From Candidatus Eiseniibacteriota bacterium (lineage in GTDB: Bacteria > Joyebacterota > Joyebacteria > Joyebacterales > Joyebacteraceae), in the NCBI GenBank assembly GCA_030609365.1, contig JAUWCJ010000005.1, forward strand, positions 1 through 53,394: a stretch of 53,394 nucleotides of DNA. Reading direction: 5' to 3'. Positions 17,785 through 26,554 of the stretch are shown in pieces. The translations under genes and the position numbers were made by a program. Positions within the stretch are counted from its first letter, which is position 1. The number at the start of each line of letters is the position of its first letter. The notes beneath the pieces are model-generated. The model ran no database searches and was not told the origin of the DNA. It saw only the letters and a program-made list of their open reading frames with translations.

Positions 17785-17873
17785 GGGCCGACGGCGGCAT
17801 CCCCGTCCGGCGAGTTTGGGCGTGGCGCAGCCGCGCCCTTGTCTGAGCCCGGCGGGGATGCCGCCGCCGGCCC
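17785..17873. repeat. Long GC-rich inverted repeat between mgtE and recO
   Basis: A perfect 14-bp arm pair (17792-17805 with 17853-17866), extended outward by about 6 bp after one mismatch, surrounds a 47-nt loop that itself holds a smaller hairpin GGGCGTGGC / GCCGCGCCC. It fills the only sizeable gap in this part of the operon, directly behind the mgtE stop on the minus strand, with no U-tract. It could be a transcript-processing or stabilising element. Confidence 0.65.
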
Positions 17874-17880
17874 GCGCCCC

Positions 17881-19224
17881 CTAGCTCAGCATATCGAGAA
17901 ACAGCGTCGCCAGTCCGAGGTATATGAGAATGCCGATGACGTCGTTCAGTGTCGTGACGAACGGACCCTGCGCCACTGCCGGATCGACCCCCAGCCGCCG
18001 CAGGGTGAACGGCATGATAGTCCCGAGGGTCGCCGCAACGAGTATCACCGTGCCCAGCGCGCCGCCGACGATGGCGGCCAGCTTCCAGTCCTTGAGCCAC
18101 AGGCCGACGATCAGGTAGACCGCGATGCTCAGCAGGACCGCATTCGTGATGGCGATCCTCCACTCGCGCCGCAGCCGCGATCCCATCTCGCTCTCGAATC
18201 CCCCGTCCGCGTGCATTCCGCGCACGATGATGGTCGAGGTCTGAAGTCCAACGTTACCGCCCATCGCGGTGATGACGGGAATGAAGAACGCCAGCGCGAG
18301 GACCTTCTCAAGCGAGAAACTGTAGAGACTCATGACCGAGGCCGAAGCCAATCCTCCGAGCGCCCCGATAATGAGCCACGGAAGACGGATCCACGAGACC
18401 CTGAGTGTGGAGTCCTCGTGGATCTCCTCGTCCCTGGTTCCCGCCATGAGGGTGATGTCTTCTTCCGCCTCGTCACGGATGACGTCCATAATGTCGTCGA
18501 CCGTGATTCGTCCGACCAGCATCCCTTCGACATCGACGACGGGAATCGCCACCAGGTCGTACTTCATGAAGACGTTGGCGACGTCCTCCTGGTCCATCTC
18601 GGCTGAAACGGAGACGACGTCGGGATCCATGATCTCGGCGACGCGCGTCCCCTTGCGGGCGAGAAGCAGAGTTCCGAGAGGGAGCACGCCCGTGAGCCTT
18701 CGTTCCCTGTCGGTGATGTAGACGTTGTGGATCTCCTCGACCTCGTCCGCGGCGACCCTGATCAGCGCGATGGCGTCGTCGACTGACGCGTCGCTGTTGA
18801 CGTAGACGAGCTCGGACGCCATGATGCCGCCCGCGGACTCGTCGGTGTACTGGAGAAGGTCCATGACGGCCTTGCGGTCGTCCGAGTCGAGCTGCGAGAG
18901 GACGTGGGCCTTCTTGTCCTCGTCCAGAAGTCCCACGACGTCGGTTGCGTCGTCCGACTCGAGTTCGCTCGCTATCTCGGCAATCTCCGGAGGGTCGAGG
19001 ACATCGAGGATATCCCCGAGAGTGTGCTCGTCGAGGCTGATGATGACTTCGGCCGCGACATCCGTATCGAGCTCGCCCAGTATCTTCGTCAGGAGCTCGC
19101 CGTCGATGCCGGCGCGGCCCAGTGCGTCTGCCACATCCGCCGGGTGAAGTCCGGACAGCTCGGCGGCGACCGACTCGGGAGAACCCAGGGGATCTATGGA
19201 GATTCTGCTTTCGTCGCGTTCCAA
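17881..19224 (-). CDS. mgtE: Magnesium transporter MgtE
   Basis: About 447 aa from a TTG at 19224 that has AAGGA 10 nt upstream; this gives the usual MgtE length and avoids overlap with the preceding gene. A GTG at 19338 would add 38 unconserved residues and has no ribosome site, so the start is uncertain. Domains: N-terminal helical superhelix (LHPADVADALGRA, LDPPEIAEIASEL), two CBS domains (IMDPDVVSVSAEM, VGRITVDDIMDVIRDEAEED) and a five-helix membrane domain with FFIPVITAMGGNVGLQTST and a terminal NDVIGILIYLGLAT. MgtE is a Mg2+-gated channel in the inner membrane. Two CorC-like proteins are just upstream in the operon. Confidence 0.93.
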   Translation of the reverse strand: MERDESRISIDPLGSPESVAAELSGLHPADVADALGRAGIDGELLTKILGELDTDVAAEVIISLDEHTLGDILDVLDPPEIAEIASELESDDATDVVGLLDEDKKAHVLSQLDSDDRKAVMDLLQYTDESAGGIMASELVYVNSDASVDDAIALIRVAADEVEEIHNVYITDRERRLTGVLPLGTLLLARKGTRVAEIMDPDVVSVSAEMDQEDVANVFMKYDLVAIPVVDVEGMLVGRITVDDIMDVIRDEAEEDITLMAGTRDEEIHEDSTLRVSWIRLPWLIIGALGGLASASVMSLYSFSLEKVLALAFFIPVITAMGGNVGLQTSTIIVRGMHADGGFESEMGSRLRREWRIAITNAVLLSIAVYLIVGLWLKDWKLAAIVGGALGTVILVAATLGTIMPFTLRRLGVDPAVAQGPFVTTLNDVIGILIYLGLATLFLDMLS

Positions 19225-19309
19225 AGGCGTGGAGTCCTTGCTCTTTCTCGTCCGGAGCGCTTCGGTGTCCCGCGCTCGATACGGCAACCGGTGACGCTGT
19301 GCCGCCCTG

Positions 19310-19984
19310 CTAGCTGTCGCTGCTCTCGGACAACGCACCAGCCGAGATCACCAGTCTGAGACCCTCGTCGACCGACAGATTCATGGGAATCACGTCTTCC
19401 ACGGGCACGACGAGAAGAAAACCGGAAGTCGGGTTGGGTGTCGTAGGAAGGAACACCGTGACGAAACCCTTGCCCAGTGAACCCTCAACCGATGTCGGCG
19501 ACTCCGACGTTACGAAGGCAACGCTGTAGGTGCCCTTATGGGGGTAGCTGACGAGCACTACTTTGCGAAAGCTCTGGCCCCGCTCCTCGAGGATCGTCGA
19601 GAAGATCTGCTTGGTCGTCCTGTGGATCCACCCCATGAGTGGCACACGAGCCACGATCCGTTCTCCGATCCGTATCACCCGCTTGCCGAGGAAGTTGCTC
19701 GCGGCGGCGCCGATGCCCAGGATAAGTGCGACAAGCGCCACGAGACCAACACCGGGCAGCGACCTGCCGAGATACGTCTCGACGAACCGCCCGAGAATGT
19801 CGTCGAGCGCGAAGAAGAGCCTCCACAACACGGACACCGTCACGACGACCGGCAGAAGCACGAGGAGTCCGGTGAAGAGGTAGCGCCTGAGCACCCTCCC
19901 CGCGCTGGCGCGCAGAGCAGGAGCGGGGTCCGGCGTGACCTCTATCGTCTTGGGGCTGTCGGTGCCTGTCTTGGTTTCGTCCAT
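19310..19984 (-). CDS. DUF502 family membrane protein
   Basis: 224 aa. It has two hydrophobic helices (YLFTGLLVLLPVVVTVSVLW; LPGVGLVALVALILGIGAAA) and a soluble part with RVPLMGWIHRTTKQIFSTI, TPNPTSGFLLVVPVEDV, the hallmark of the DUF502 family. Function is not established. The ATG at 19984 has AGGA 4 nt upstream and overlaps the preceding CorC-like gene by 43 nt. Context in a magnesium-transport neighbourhood suggests a membrane/ion-related role, but this is inference. Confidence 0.88.
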   Translation of the reverse strand: MDETKTGTDSPKTIEVTPDPAPALRASAGRVLRRYLFTGLLVLLPVVVTVSVLWRLFFALDDILGRFVETYLGRSLPGVGLVALVALILGIGAAASNFLGKRVIRIGERIVARVPLMGWIHRTTKQIFSTILEERGQSFRKVVLVSYPHKGTYSVAFVTSESPTSVEGSLGKGFVTVFLPTTPNPTSGFLLVVPVEDVIPMNLSVDEGLRLVISAGALSESSDS

Positions 19985-21219
19985 CTGTTCCTCACACGTA
20001 TCTTCCCGACCCTGGTCGGAGTTGCCGATATGACCCGGAACTCCAGACCACCCACTACGGCCTCATCGCCCTGCTCCGGTATCTTCCCCAGCATTTTGAT
20101 GACGAATCCCGCGGCCGTGTTGTAATCGCCCTCCGGCAGGTCGACGCCGAGCGCGTCCTCGAGCGCGTCGATCTCCGTCCTGCCGTCCACCATGAACACG
20201 TCGTCGTCTATCCTCTGAATGAGCGACTGGCGGACGTCGTATTCGTCCTCGATCTCCCCGACCAGCTCCTCGAGCAGGTCCTCTAGCGTGACGATACCGG
20301 CGAGACTACCGTGTTCGTCCGCGACCGCGACCATGTGCTGTCGCCTGGCCTGAAGCTCCCGGAACAGATCGTCACACGTCTTGGTCTCGGGCATGTACGG
20401 CACGGCACGCACGAGGTCCGCTATCCCTGTGTCCCTCGGCATGCCCAGGAGGTCTCGTGAGTGAACCATACCCTCGATGTGGTCCCGGTCGGGGGACAGC
20501 ACCGGGAGTCGCGAGTAGCCGTGGGCCCGCACCAGCTCGACGGCCTCCCCCACGGTCGAGTCTGCTGAGACCCCGACGATGTCGGTCCTCGGGACCATCA
20601 CCTCTCCGATCGTCGTCAGGCCGAACTCGAAGATCCCGGATATCAGCCTGGTCTCCTGTTCGTCGACGACGCCCGCGCGCTCCCCTTCGCTCGTGAGCAG
20701 CAGGCGAAGCTGGTCTTTGGTCAGCCGGCTGCGCCACTCTTGCGTCCTGACACCAAACGGCCTGAGCAGGACACCGGCCATCCCCGTCGTCACAAGGATG
20801 AGGGGTGAGAGCAGATAGTAGAACATACGTAGCGGGTGGACGACCTTGAGTGTGATCGCGTCGCTGTGCCGCCGCCCGATGACCTTGGGAATTACCTCAC
20901 CGAAGACGAGAAGCACGGGCGTGACGATGAGTATCGAGACCAGCCCGACGAGGCCCCTCGACCAGTTCGGGAAGACGCCGACGAGCTTCCACAAGACGAG
21001 CGAGGACGTCATGACGACCGCGATGTTGGTCCCCACTAGCGTCGTCCCCAGCATTCTGTGAGGATCGGCGACGAAGCGCTCGAGCACCTTCGCGCTCCCG
21101 CGCCCCTTCTCGAGCCAGTGGTCCAGCCTGATCCAGTTGATGGAGACCAGCGCGGTCTCCGCCCCCGAGAAAAAGGCAGACATGATGAACCCGAGAGCTA
21201 TGAGCAGGATGACTGGCAC
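19942..21219 (-). CDS. CNNM/CorC-HlyC family protein (second copy)
   Basis: 425 aa starting at a GTG with GGGAGGT upstream. Order: DUF21 membrane domain (residues ~1-180, SAFFSGAETALVSIN), CBS pair (~200-330, MVPRTDIVGVSADSTVGEA, SLAGIVTLEDLLEELVGEI) and C-terminal CorC_HlyC domain (~345-420, GRTEIDALEDALGVDLPEG). The family contains Mg2+/Co2+ exporters and was formerly called hemolysin-like. It follows a paralogue of identical length by only 3 nt, so this is a tandem duplication or a heteromeric pair. Confidence 0.92.
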   Translation of the reverse strand: MPVILLIALGFIMSAFFSGAETALVSINWIRLDHWLEKGRGSAKVLERFVADPHRMLGTTLVGTNIAVVMTSSLVLWKLVGVFPNWSRGLVGLVSILIVTPVLLVFGEVIPKVIGRRHSDAITLKVVHPLRMFYYLLSPLILVTTGMAGVLLRPFGVRTQEWRSRLTKDQLRLLLTSEGERAGVVDEQETRLISGIFEFGLTTIGEVMVPRTDIVGVSADSTVGEAVELVRAHGYSRLPVLSPDRDHIEGMVHSRDLLGMPRDTGIADLVRAVPYMPETKTCDDLFRELQARRQHMVAVADEHGSLAGIVTLEDLLEELVGEIEDEYDVRQSLIQRIDDDVFMVDGRTEIDALEDALGVDLPEGDYNTAAGFVIKMLGKIPEQGDEAVVGGLEFRVISATPTRVGKIRVRNRWTKPRQAPTAPRR

Positions 21220-21222
21220 GGT

Positions 21223-22500
21223 CTACTGACCTCCCGACTCTTCGGATTCCCGGTGGTCGACTCTCACAACGCGCACGCTCGTGATTCGCTGCTCGACCAC
21301 GGACTCGATCGTGAACTCGGCGCCGTCGCGCTCCATCTGCTCTCCCTCGGACGGAATGCGCCCGAAGGCCTCCATCAGGTAGCCGCCCAGCGTCTCGACA
21401 CCCTCTCCTTCGAACGTGAGCTCCATGCTCTCGGCGAGCTCGTCCAGCCGGACGATGCCGTCCGCGATGAGCGTGCGGCTGTCGACGATCGTCAGAAGCG
21501 GCTTCTCTTCCTGGTCGTGCTCGTCCTGTATCTCCCCGACTATCTCCTCGATCAGATCCTCGAGCGTTACCAGCCCCGCCGTCCCACCGTACTCGTCGAC
21601 AACGATCGCAATGTGCGTGCGCCTGCGCTGCAGCTCCCGCAGGAGATCCCCGGCGTTCTTACTCTCGGGTGTGAAGAGAGGCGGGCGCAGAATGTCGCTG
21701 ATGGACCGGCCACGGTCGGTCTCCGTGTCAAACTTCAGGAGGTCTTTTGCGTAGAGGATCCCGACGATGTGGTCGATATCTCCTTCGTAGACCGGCACGC
21801 GGGCGAAGCCCAGCTCCTTCACACCGTCGGTGGCCGCACCAACCGTCACCGCGCTATCGAAGCACTCCATATCCACGCGCGGGACCATCAGCTCCCTGAC
21901 GACGGTGTCGCCAAACTCCATGACACTGTCGATCATGTCGCGCTCGTCTTCCTCCAGCGTTCCGCGTTCCTCACTCAGGGCAACGATGGTGCGGAGCTCC
22001 TCGGCAGTGACAAACGGGCGCTCCTCGCCCGCCGACGCTCCGCTGAGCTTCCCGGCCAGCACGTCCAGAGCGCTGACTACGGGCCGCAGCACGTTCATGA
22101 CGATGGACAGAAGACCTGCGTTCCTCCGGGCGACGGCGACGTTCCGCTGCATTGCGTACATCTTGGGAGCGACCTCGCCGATCACCAGGAGCACGAACGT
22201 GACCACACCCACCTCAAGGGCGATGGTCAGTCCCTCCGGATAGTCATAGGCGCGGCTCAGCGCCAGTGCCGCCAGCGCTCCCAGTGAGGCAGTGGCTACG
22301 TTGACGAGCGTGTTCCCGACCAGGATGGCTATGAGCAGCCTCTCCGGTTTGTCCATCAGCCGCCGGGCGCGGCTTCCGGGCGGCATCTCACCGAGGTCGA
22401 GTTTTGAAAGGGAAAAGAACGCCGTCTCGGAGCCCGAGAAGAAACCCGAGAAATAGAGGAGTGCTGCGAATCCGATGCCCGCCGGGAGCAGATAGCTCAT
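21223..22500 (-). CDS. CNNM/CorC-HlyC family protein (first copy)
   Basis: 425 aa. DUF21 domain ([18 protein letters not shown] at residues ~17-35, four hydrophobic helices), CBS pair ([36 protein letters not shown]) and CorC_HlyC domain ([31 protein letters not shown]). Its ATG overlaps the ybeY stop as ATGA. The order phoH-pgpH-ybeY-corC recurs widely in bacteria and supports the call. Transported ion is inferred to be Mg2+ from the family and the nearby mgtE. Confidence 0.92.
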   Translation of the reverse strand: MSYLLPAGIGFAALLYFSGFFSGSETAFFSLSKLDLGEMPPGSRARRLMDKPERLLIAILVGNTLVNVATASLGALAALALSRAYDYPEGLTIALEVGVVTFVLLVIGEVAPKMYAMQRNVAVARRNAGLLSIVMNVLRPVVSALDVLAGKLSGASAGEERPFVTAEELRTIVALSEERGTLEEDERDMIDSVMEFGDTVVRELMVPRVDMECFDSAVTVGAATDGVKELGFARVPVYEGDIDHIVGILYAKDLLKFDTETDRGRSISDILRPPLFTPESKNAGDLLRELQRRRTHIAIVVDEYGGTAGLVTLEDLIEEIVGEIQDEHDQEEKPLLTIVDSRTLIADGIVRLDELAESMELTFEGEGVETLGGYLMEAFGRIPSEGEQMERDGAEFTIESVVEQRITSVRVVRVDHRESEESGGQ

Positions 22501-22958
22501 TGTCTGTTCTTCGAGAGGGTACGGAGGTACCTGTTCTCCAGGTTCCTCATCTTCGTGCGTTCACCCGAGGTCGCGTGGTCGTGCCCCATAAGATGCAGCA
22601 CACCGTGAGCCACGAGTTTAAGAATCTCGCGCTCCGGCGTTCGCCTGTAACGTCTCGCCTGCGCAATCGCTCTGTCCGTTGAGATGACGACGTCACCAAG
22701 GACCTGCTCGAGATTGTCGGGGTCTCCATCGACACCGGGAGATTCGCCGTCGCACGTGGCGAAGGCCAAGACGTCGGTCGCGCGGTCAACATCCCGGTAT
22801 GCCGCGTTGAGTTCCTTGACGAAGCCGTCGCGTGCGAACACGATGGTAAGATGACCGTCGCCGCTTCCGTGGTCCTCCAGAATGAGGCCGACCAGACGCC
22901 TGATATCGGGGGTGTCCAGTTTGAGCACCCGTTGCCTGTTCTGTACTCTAAGCGGCAT
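22497..22958 (-). CDS. ybeY: Endoribonuclease YbeY
   Basis: 153 aa from the ATG at 22958, the standard family length. The zinc site is HGVLHLMGHDH (H-x3-H-x5-H) at residues ~117-127. YbeY acts in 16S rRNA 3' maturation and ribosome quality control. A frame extending upstream would add 55 Arg/Val-rich residues, but these are only the antiphase reading of the 18-nt repeats in the end of the pgpH gene and are rejected. The start overlaps the pgpH stop by 11 nt; the stop overlaps the next gene as ATGA. Confidence 0.94.
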   Translation of the reverse strand: MPLRVQNRQRVLKLDTPDIRRLVGLILEDHGSGDGHLTIVFARDGFVKELNAAYRDVDRATDVLAFATCDGESPGVDGDPDNLEQVLGDVVISTDRAIAQARRYRRTPEREILKLVAHGVLHLMGHDHATSGERTKMRNLENRYLRTLSKNRQ

Positions 22959-25368
22959 CTTTGCCCCCGGCGGATTCCTTCCCAGGCTCGTCGACGCCGC
23001 CACCTGCCGTCGCGCCGCCCTTTCCGCCCGAGCCGTTCTCACGACCCGAGCCGTTCTCACGACCCGAGCCATTCTCACGACCCGAGCCGTTCTCACGACT
23101 CGAGCCGTTCTCCGGAGATCCACCGTTGTCCTGATCGGGGTAGCGAATACGCTGATGGTACATCCCCGCGAGCACGCGGAAGAAGGCCTCTCGTATCTTG
23201 CGCAGATCGGAGAGTGTCAGCTCAGCGTCGTCCAGCTGATGATCGTGCCACCGCTTCTCGATAACCTCATCGATCTCCGCCTCTATCCGCTTGGGGGTGA
23301 CCGAGTCACCGATCGACCGGATACGCGCCTCGACCGTATCGGCCAGTGCGATGATTGCCGATTCCTTGCTGCGCGGTCTGGGACCGGGGTAGCTGTAGTC
23401 GGCCCTGTTGATCTCGTCCGGGTTCTCCGCGTCTTCGACGGCCCTGTTGTAGAAGTACTCCATCGCGCTGGTCCCGTGATGCTCACGAATGACGTCGACC
23501 AGCGGCTCCGGCAGTCCTTCCTTAATCGCGAGCTCCACGCCGTCCTTGACGTGTGCGCGGATGACCAGACTCGAGACCTTGGGCTTGAGACCGGTGTGCT
23601 TGCTGTCGTCCGGCTCGAGGCCCTGCTGGTTCTCAACGAAGTAGCCCGGGGCGACCAGCTTGCCGATATCGTGGTAGTAGGACGCGACGCGGGCCAGGAG
23701 CCCGTTGGCGCCGATGGCCTTCGCCGCCGCCTCCGACAGATTACCGACCACGATGCTGTGATGGTAGGTGCCCGGAGATGACATCGCCATCTTCCGCAGA
23801 AGCGGCTTGTTCATGTCGCCAAGCTCGAGCAGCGTTATGTCTGTGGTGACCTTGAACCCGCGCTCGAAGAGAGGCAGCACCACTATGACAATACCCATAC
23901 TGACGATCGCGTTGAGCCCGCCCCAACCACAGCGTGTCAGCGTCGCCATGCCGACGTCGGCGTTCCAAACGTCGGCGACGAAGATCGCCACGGCGTAAGC
24001 GATGACCACCCTGATCCCGGAAAGATAGAAGTCCTCACGGTGTCTCACGCGCCTGACGGAATGCGCCGCGACTACGCCGGCGACGAGCGACACAAGCACG
24101 AACGGAAACCCGAACCCCGTGTATGTACCAGTCAGAAGTACGACAACGATGGTGGAGATCACTGCCACTTCAAAGCCGAACAGCATAGACGCGAGCATCG
24201 CAAGAACGGCGATAGGAACGAGGTACTCCGACACGTCGGTCACGCCGCGCACGGCGGCGGCCCCCGCCATCACGAGCACAACCAACACCATGAAGAGCAG
24301 CAGGAAGCGATTGTTGAGCAGCACACCGGGGCGCCTGACGCTCAGGTAGAGCGCCAGCACGCCTATCAGAAGGAGCGCCTCCAGAATCCTGCCGAGAGAC
24401 GGGAAGAAGCGCGTCGGACCGGCCTCCAACTGGAGAAGCTCATTCCGCTTGATACCCATCGATCTGATGATGTTCACGTGCTCGTGCGTGATTCTCTCGC
24501 CGCGCTGGAGAATGACCTCGTCCTTCTTGAAATCGCGTTCGGCGTCCTCGCTTACGGCCTCCCTGGCCTCCTGTCTTCTCTGCTCCGTTTCCTGCGAGTC
24601 GAAGATGATGTTGCCCCGGAGGAACGGCGAGACGATCTCTCGCACGGCTTCCGCCATAAGGCGATCCTCAAGCGCGCGAACGGCTTCACGTCGCACGACG
24701 TCCTCAATGCCATCCAGTGAGAGGAAGTCGCGCACCCGCACCATGCTCTCGTCGGCGCCCCTCACCAGCATTACGGTCTGTTCGGAAGACTGGGGGGCGC
24801 CCCTGCGTCTGAGGATCCCTCTCTTATAGAGGGCGTTCAGAACGTCGCGCGCGCTGTCTTCCACCCTGACAGCCCGTGCGGGATCAGCGAGTATCTGTCG
24901 CGTCGTCTCAGACAGAGCCACGCCAAGCTGCCCCAGCATGTCCTGTTTCTGGCTCGTCGATTCCGGACCGCCGCGAATGCCGTAGGCTCGAGACAGGAAT
25001 TCCCCGAGGCGCCGGCGCTGTTCAGCCTGGACGCTCTCGTCGAACTCGTACACCGGGACGACGGCGCTCGCGGCGGCCGCTCGCTCCTGTTCGAGCTCAT
25101 CGGCCGGTCGCAGCACGTCAAAATCGAAGGGTGCTGTGATCTCCCCTCGCGCGATCTGCCCGGCAGACAGCTCGACCCCGCTGCCAGGAACGGCCGCAGG
25201 GAACATGACTTCAAGCAGCACTAGGAACACGGCGACCATGGCCACCCAGAGGAGGATCTTCGACCGGAACGCCGCGTCCACGACGCGCTCCTCCTGCCCA
25301 TCGCCCGCCAGAGATACGCGGTCCGCCCTGATCCCTGCGTCTTTCTTTCGGCTAAAGATCGCTGCCAT
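22948..25368 (-). CDS. pgpH: 7TM receptor with HD hydrolase domain, PgpH-like c-di-AMP phosphodiesterase
   Basis: 806 aa from the ATG at 25368 (AGGAGG 7 nt upstream; overlaps the phoH stop as TGATG). Order: N-terminal TM, extracytoplasmic 7TMR-HDED domain (~60-330), seven TM helices (~335-520) and a cytoplasmic HD domain with TYHHSIVVGNLSEAA, YYHDIGKL (~565) and IREHHGTSAMEYFY. This architecture is the PgpH/YqfF family, which hydrolyses cyclic di-AMP; whether this organism uses c-di-AMP is not shown here. The C-terminal tail is a disordered hydrophilic repeat (five RENGSG-type units) followed by a Gly-rich end. Confidence 0.92.
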   Translation of the reverse strand: MAAIFSRKKDAGIRADRVSLAGDGQEERVVDAAFRSKILLWVAMVAVFLVLLEVMFPAAVPGSGVELSAGQIARGEITAPFDFDVLRPADELEQERAAAASAVVPVYEFDESVQAEQRRRLGEFLSRAYGIRGGPESTSQKQDMLGQLGVALSETTRQILADPARAVRVEDSARDVLNALYKRGILRRRGAPQSSEQTVMLVRGADESMVRVRDFLSLDGIEDVVRREAVRALEDRLMAEAVREIVSPFLRGNIIFDSQETEQRRQEAREAVSEDAERDFKKDEVILQRGERITHEHVNIIRSMGIKRNELLQLEAGPTRFFPSLGRILEALLLIGVLALYLSVRRPGVLLNNRFLLLFMVLVVLVMAGAAAVRGVTDVSEYLVPIAVLAMLASMLFGFEVAVISTIVVVLLTGTYTGFGFPFVLVSLVAGVVAAHSVRRVRHREDFYLSGIRVVIAYAVAIFVADVWNADVGMATLTRCGWGGLNAIVSMGIVIVVLPLFERGFKVTTDITLLELGDMNKPLLRKMAMSSPGTYHHSIVVGNLSEAAAKAIGANGLLARVASYYHDIGKLVAPGYFVENQQGLEPDDSKHTGLKPKVSSLVIRAHVKDGVELAIKEGLPEPLVDVIREHHGTSAMEYFYNRAVEDAENPDEINRADYSYPGPRPRSKESAIIALADTVEARIRSIGDSVTPKRIEAEIDEVIEKRWHDHQLDDAELTLSDLRKIREAFFRVLAGMYHQRIRYPDQDNGGSPENGSSRENGSGRENGSGRENGSGRENGSGGKGGATAGGGVDEPGKESAGGKDAA
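23027..23116 (-). repeat. Five tandem 18-nt repeats in the pgpH tail
   Basis: Units start at 23027, 23045, 23063, 23081 and 23099. Four are identical or differ by one base; the fifth is diverged. They encode an RENGSG-like hexapeptide repeat at the end of the HD phosphodiesterase. The near identity points to recent slippage expansion. Confidence 0.9.
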
Positions 25369-26342
25369 CAACCGTCCTCCTGCGCCTGCTCTTCTCTGGT
25401 CCTGGCGTAGCGCTCGAACGCCTTGATGACTTCTCGCACGAGTCTGTGCCTCACTACGTCACTCTCGTTCAGGTAGACGAACTCGATCCCCTTGATGTCC
25501 GTCAGTATCTCCTGGATCCTGACCAGACCTGACATCTTCTTACTGGTCAGGTCTATCTGCGTGATGTCCCCGGTAACGACGGCCCGTGAGTTGAACCCGA
25601 GCCTCGTCAGGAACATCTTCATCTGAGGCAGCGTGCTGTTCTGTGCCTCGTCAAGGATGACGAACGCGTCGTTCAGGGTGCGCCCCCTCATATACGCCAG
25701 GGGAATGACTTCGATCGTGCCGATCTCGGTCAGCTTCTTGACGCGCTCAGGGTCCATCATGTCCCGAAGAGCATCGTAGAGCGGCCGGAGATACGGCGCG
25801 ATCTTTTCCTGGTAGTCGCCCGGAAGATACCCGAGGCTCTCTCCGGCCTCGACGGCCGGCCGCACCAGCACGATCCGCTCGACGTCCTTCTGCCTGAGAG
25901 CCGCCACAGCCATCGCAACGGCGAGGTACGTCTTACCGGTCCCGGCCGGGCCGATGGAGACGACTATATCGTGCTTCATCATCGTGTCGACGTACTTCTT
26001 CTGGCCGACCGTTTTCGGCTCGACGAGCTTCTTCAGCCCCTTTAGCCGAGCCCCGTCGGCGTAGAACTGCGCCAGTTCCTCCGCGTGGTCCGACTGGACC
26101 ATGCGAATCGCGTACGACACGTCCTCGCGTCTCACGGTGCGCCCCTTGCGCACGAGGTTCGCCATCTCGGTCAGGACCTTCTCGACCTTCTCGACCTCAT
26201 CGTCGTCACCGACGATGCTTATCTCCCCATCGCGCGCGGTCACCTTCACGTCGAACGAGTCGTGTATCAGGCGAAGATTGACGTCGTTCCGTCCATACAG
26301 ATGGACCGAGTCTATGTCCTCGACGGAGACCTTGCGCTTCAC
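25368..26342 (-). CDS. phoH: PhoH-like ATPase
   Basis: 324 aa, GTG start at 26342 with GGGGGAG about 10 nt upstream. An N-terminal KH-like region precedes the ATPase. Walker A GPAGTGKT (residues ~131-138), Walker B AFVILDEAQN, and PhoH motifs RPAVEAGESLGYLPGD and GDITQIDL are present. PhoH-like proteins are RNA-associated P-loop ATPases that work with YbeY. It is the first gene of the long minus-strand row; no clear promoter is seen in the 55 nt between its start and the upstream terminator. Confidence 0.93.
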   Translation of the reverse strand: MKRKVSVEDIDSVHLYGRNDVNLRLIHDSFDVKVTARDGEISIVGDDDEVEKVEKVLTEMANLVRKGRTVRREDVSYAIRMVQSDHAEELAQFYADGARLKGLKKLVEPKTVGQKKYVDTMMKHDIVVSIGPAGTGKTYLAVAMAVAALRQKDVERIVLVRPAVEAGESLGYLPGDYQEKIAPYLRPLYDALRDMMDPERVKKLTEIGTIEVIPLAYMRGRTLNDAFVILDEAQNSTLPQMKMFLTRLGFNSRAVVTGDITQIDLTSKKMSGLVRIQEILTDIKGIEFVYLNESDVVRHRLVREVIKAFERYARTREEQAQEDG

Positions 26343-26397
26343 GTGTTATCACTCCCCCGGGCGGCGGGTGTCGCTACTTGAGTGCCGCGCCGCGCCC

Positions 26398-26445
26398 AAA
26401 AAACGGGCTCCTGGTTCGTCTGGGAACCCAGGAACCAAGAGCCCG
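26398..26445 (-). terminator. Intrinsic terminator after the LysM lipoprotein unit
   Basis: CGGGCTCttGGTTC-type 14-bp arms (26432-26445 with 26404-26417, one mismatch) enclose an additional short stem, and TTTTTT follows at 26403-26398 on the minus strand. This is the clearest rho-independent terminator in the window. It closes the 27582-26555 transcription unit. Confidence 0.88.
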
Positions 26446-26554
26446 ATGTCTTATGCAAGCACCTAATCGCTGAGAGACTCTCCCCGTCGGTTCTCCACAC
26501 CCCCCTGCGCCTACCACCTGAACGAGCTCGAGCCAAGCAGCGTCACCACGCTCG
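26446..26554 (-). other. Structured 3' untranslated region, possible small RNA
   Basis: Roughly 110 nt between the LysM gene stop and the strong terminator. On the minus strand it contains GAGAGTCTCTC and other self-complementary segments. I do not recognise a tRNA, 6S, 4.5S or tmRNA consensus and see no separate promoter. Confidence 0.3.

Noticed and set aside
22959-23123. N-terminal extension of ybeY rich in ARVVRT repeats
   Set aside because: It is the out-of-frame reading of the pgpH tail repeats; YbeY normally starts at the ATG at 22958.
26446-26554. tRNA, 6S or SRP RNA gene
   Set aside because: No T-loop, no conserved SRP tetraloop pattern and no convincing 6S fold by eye; kept only as possible small RNA.
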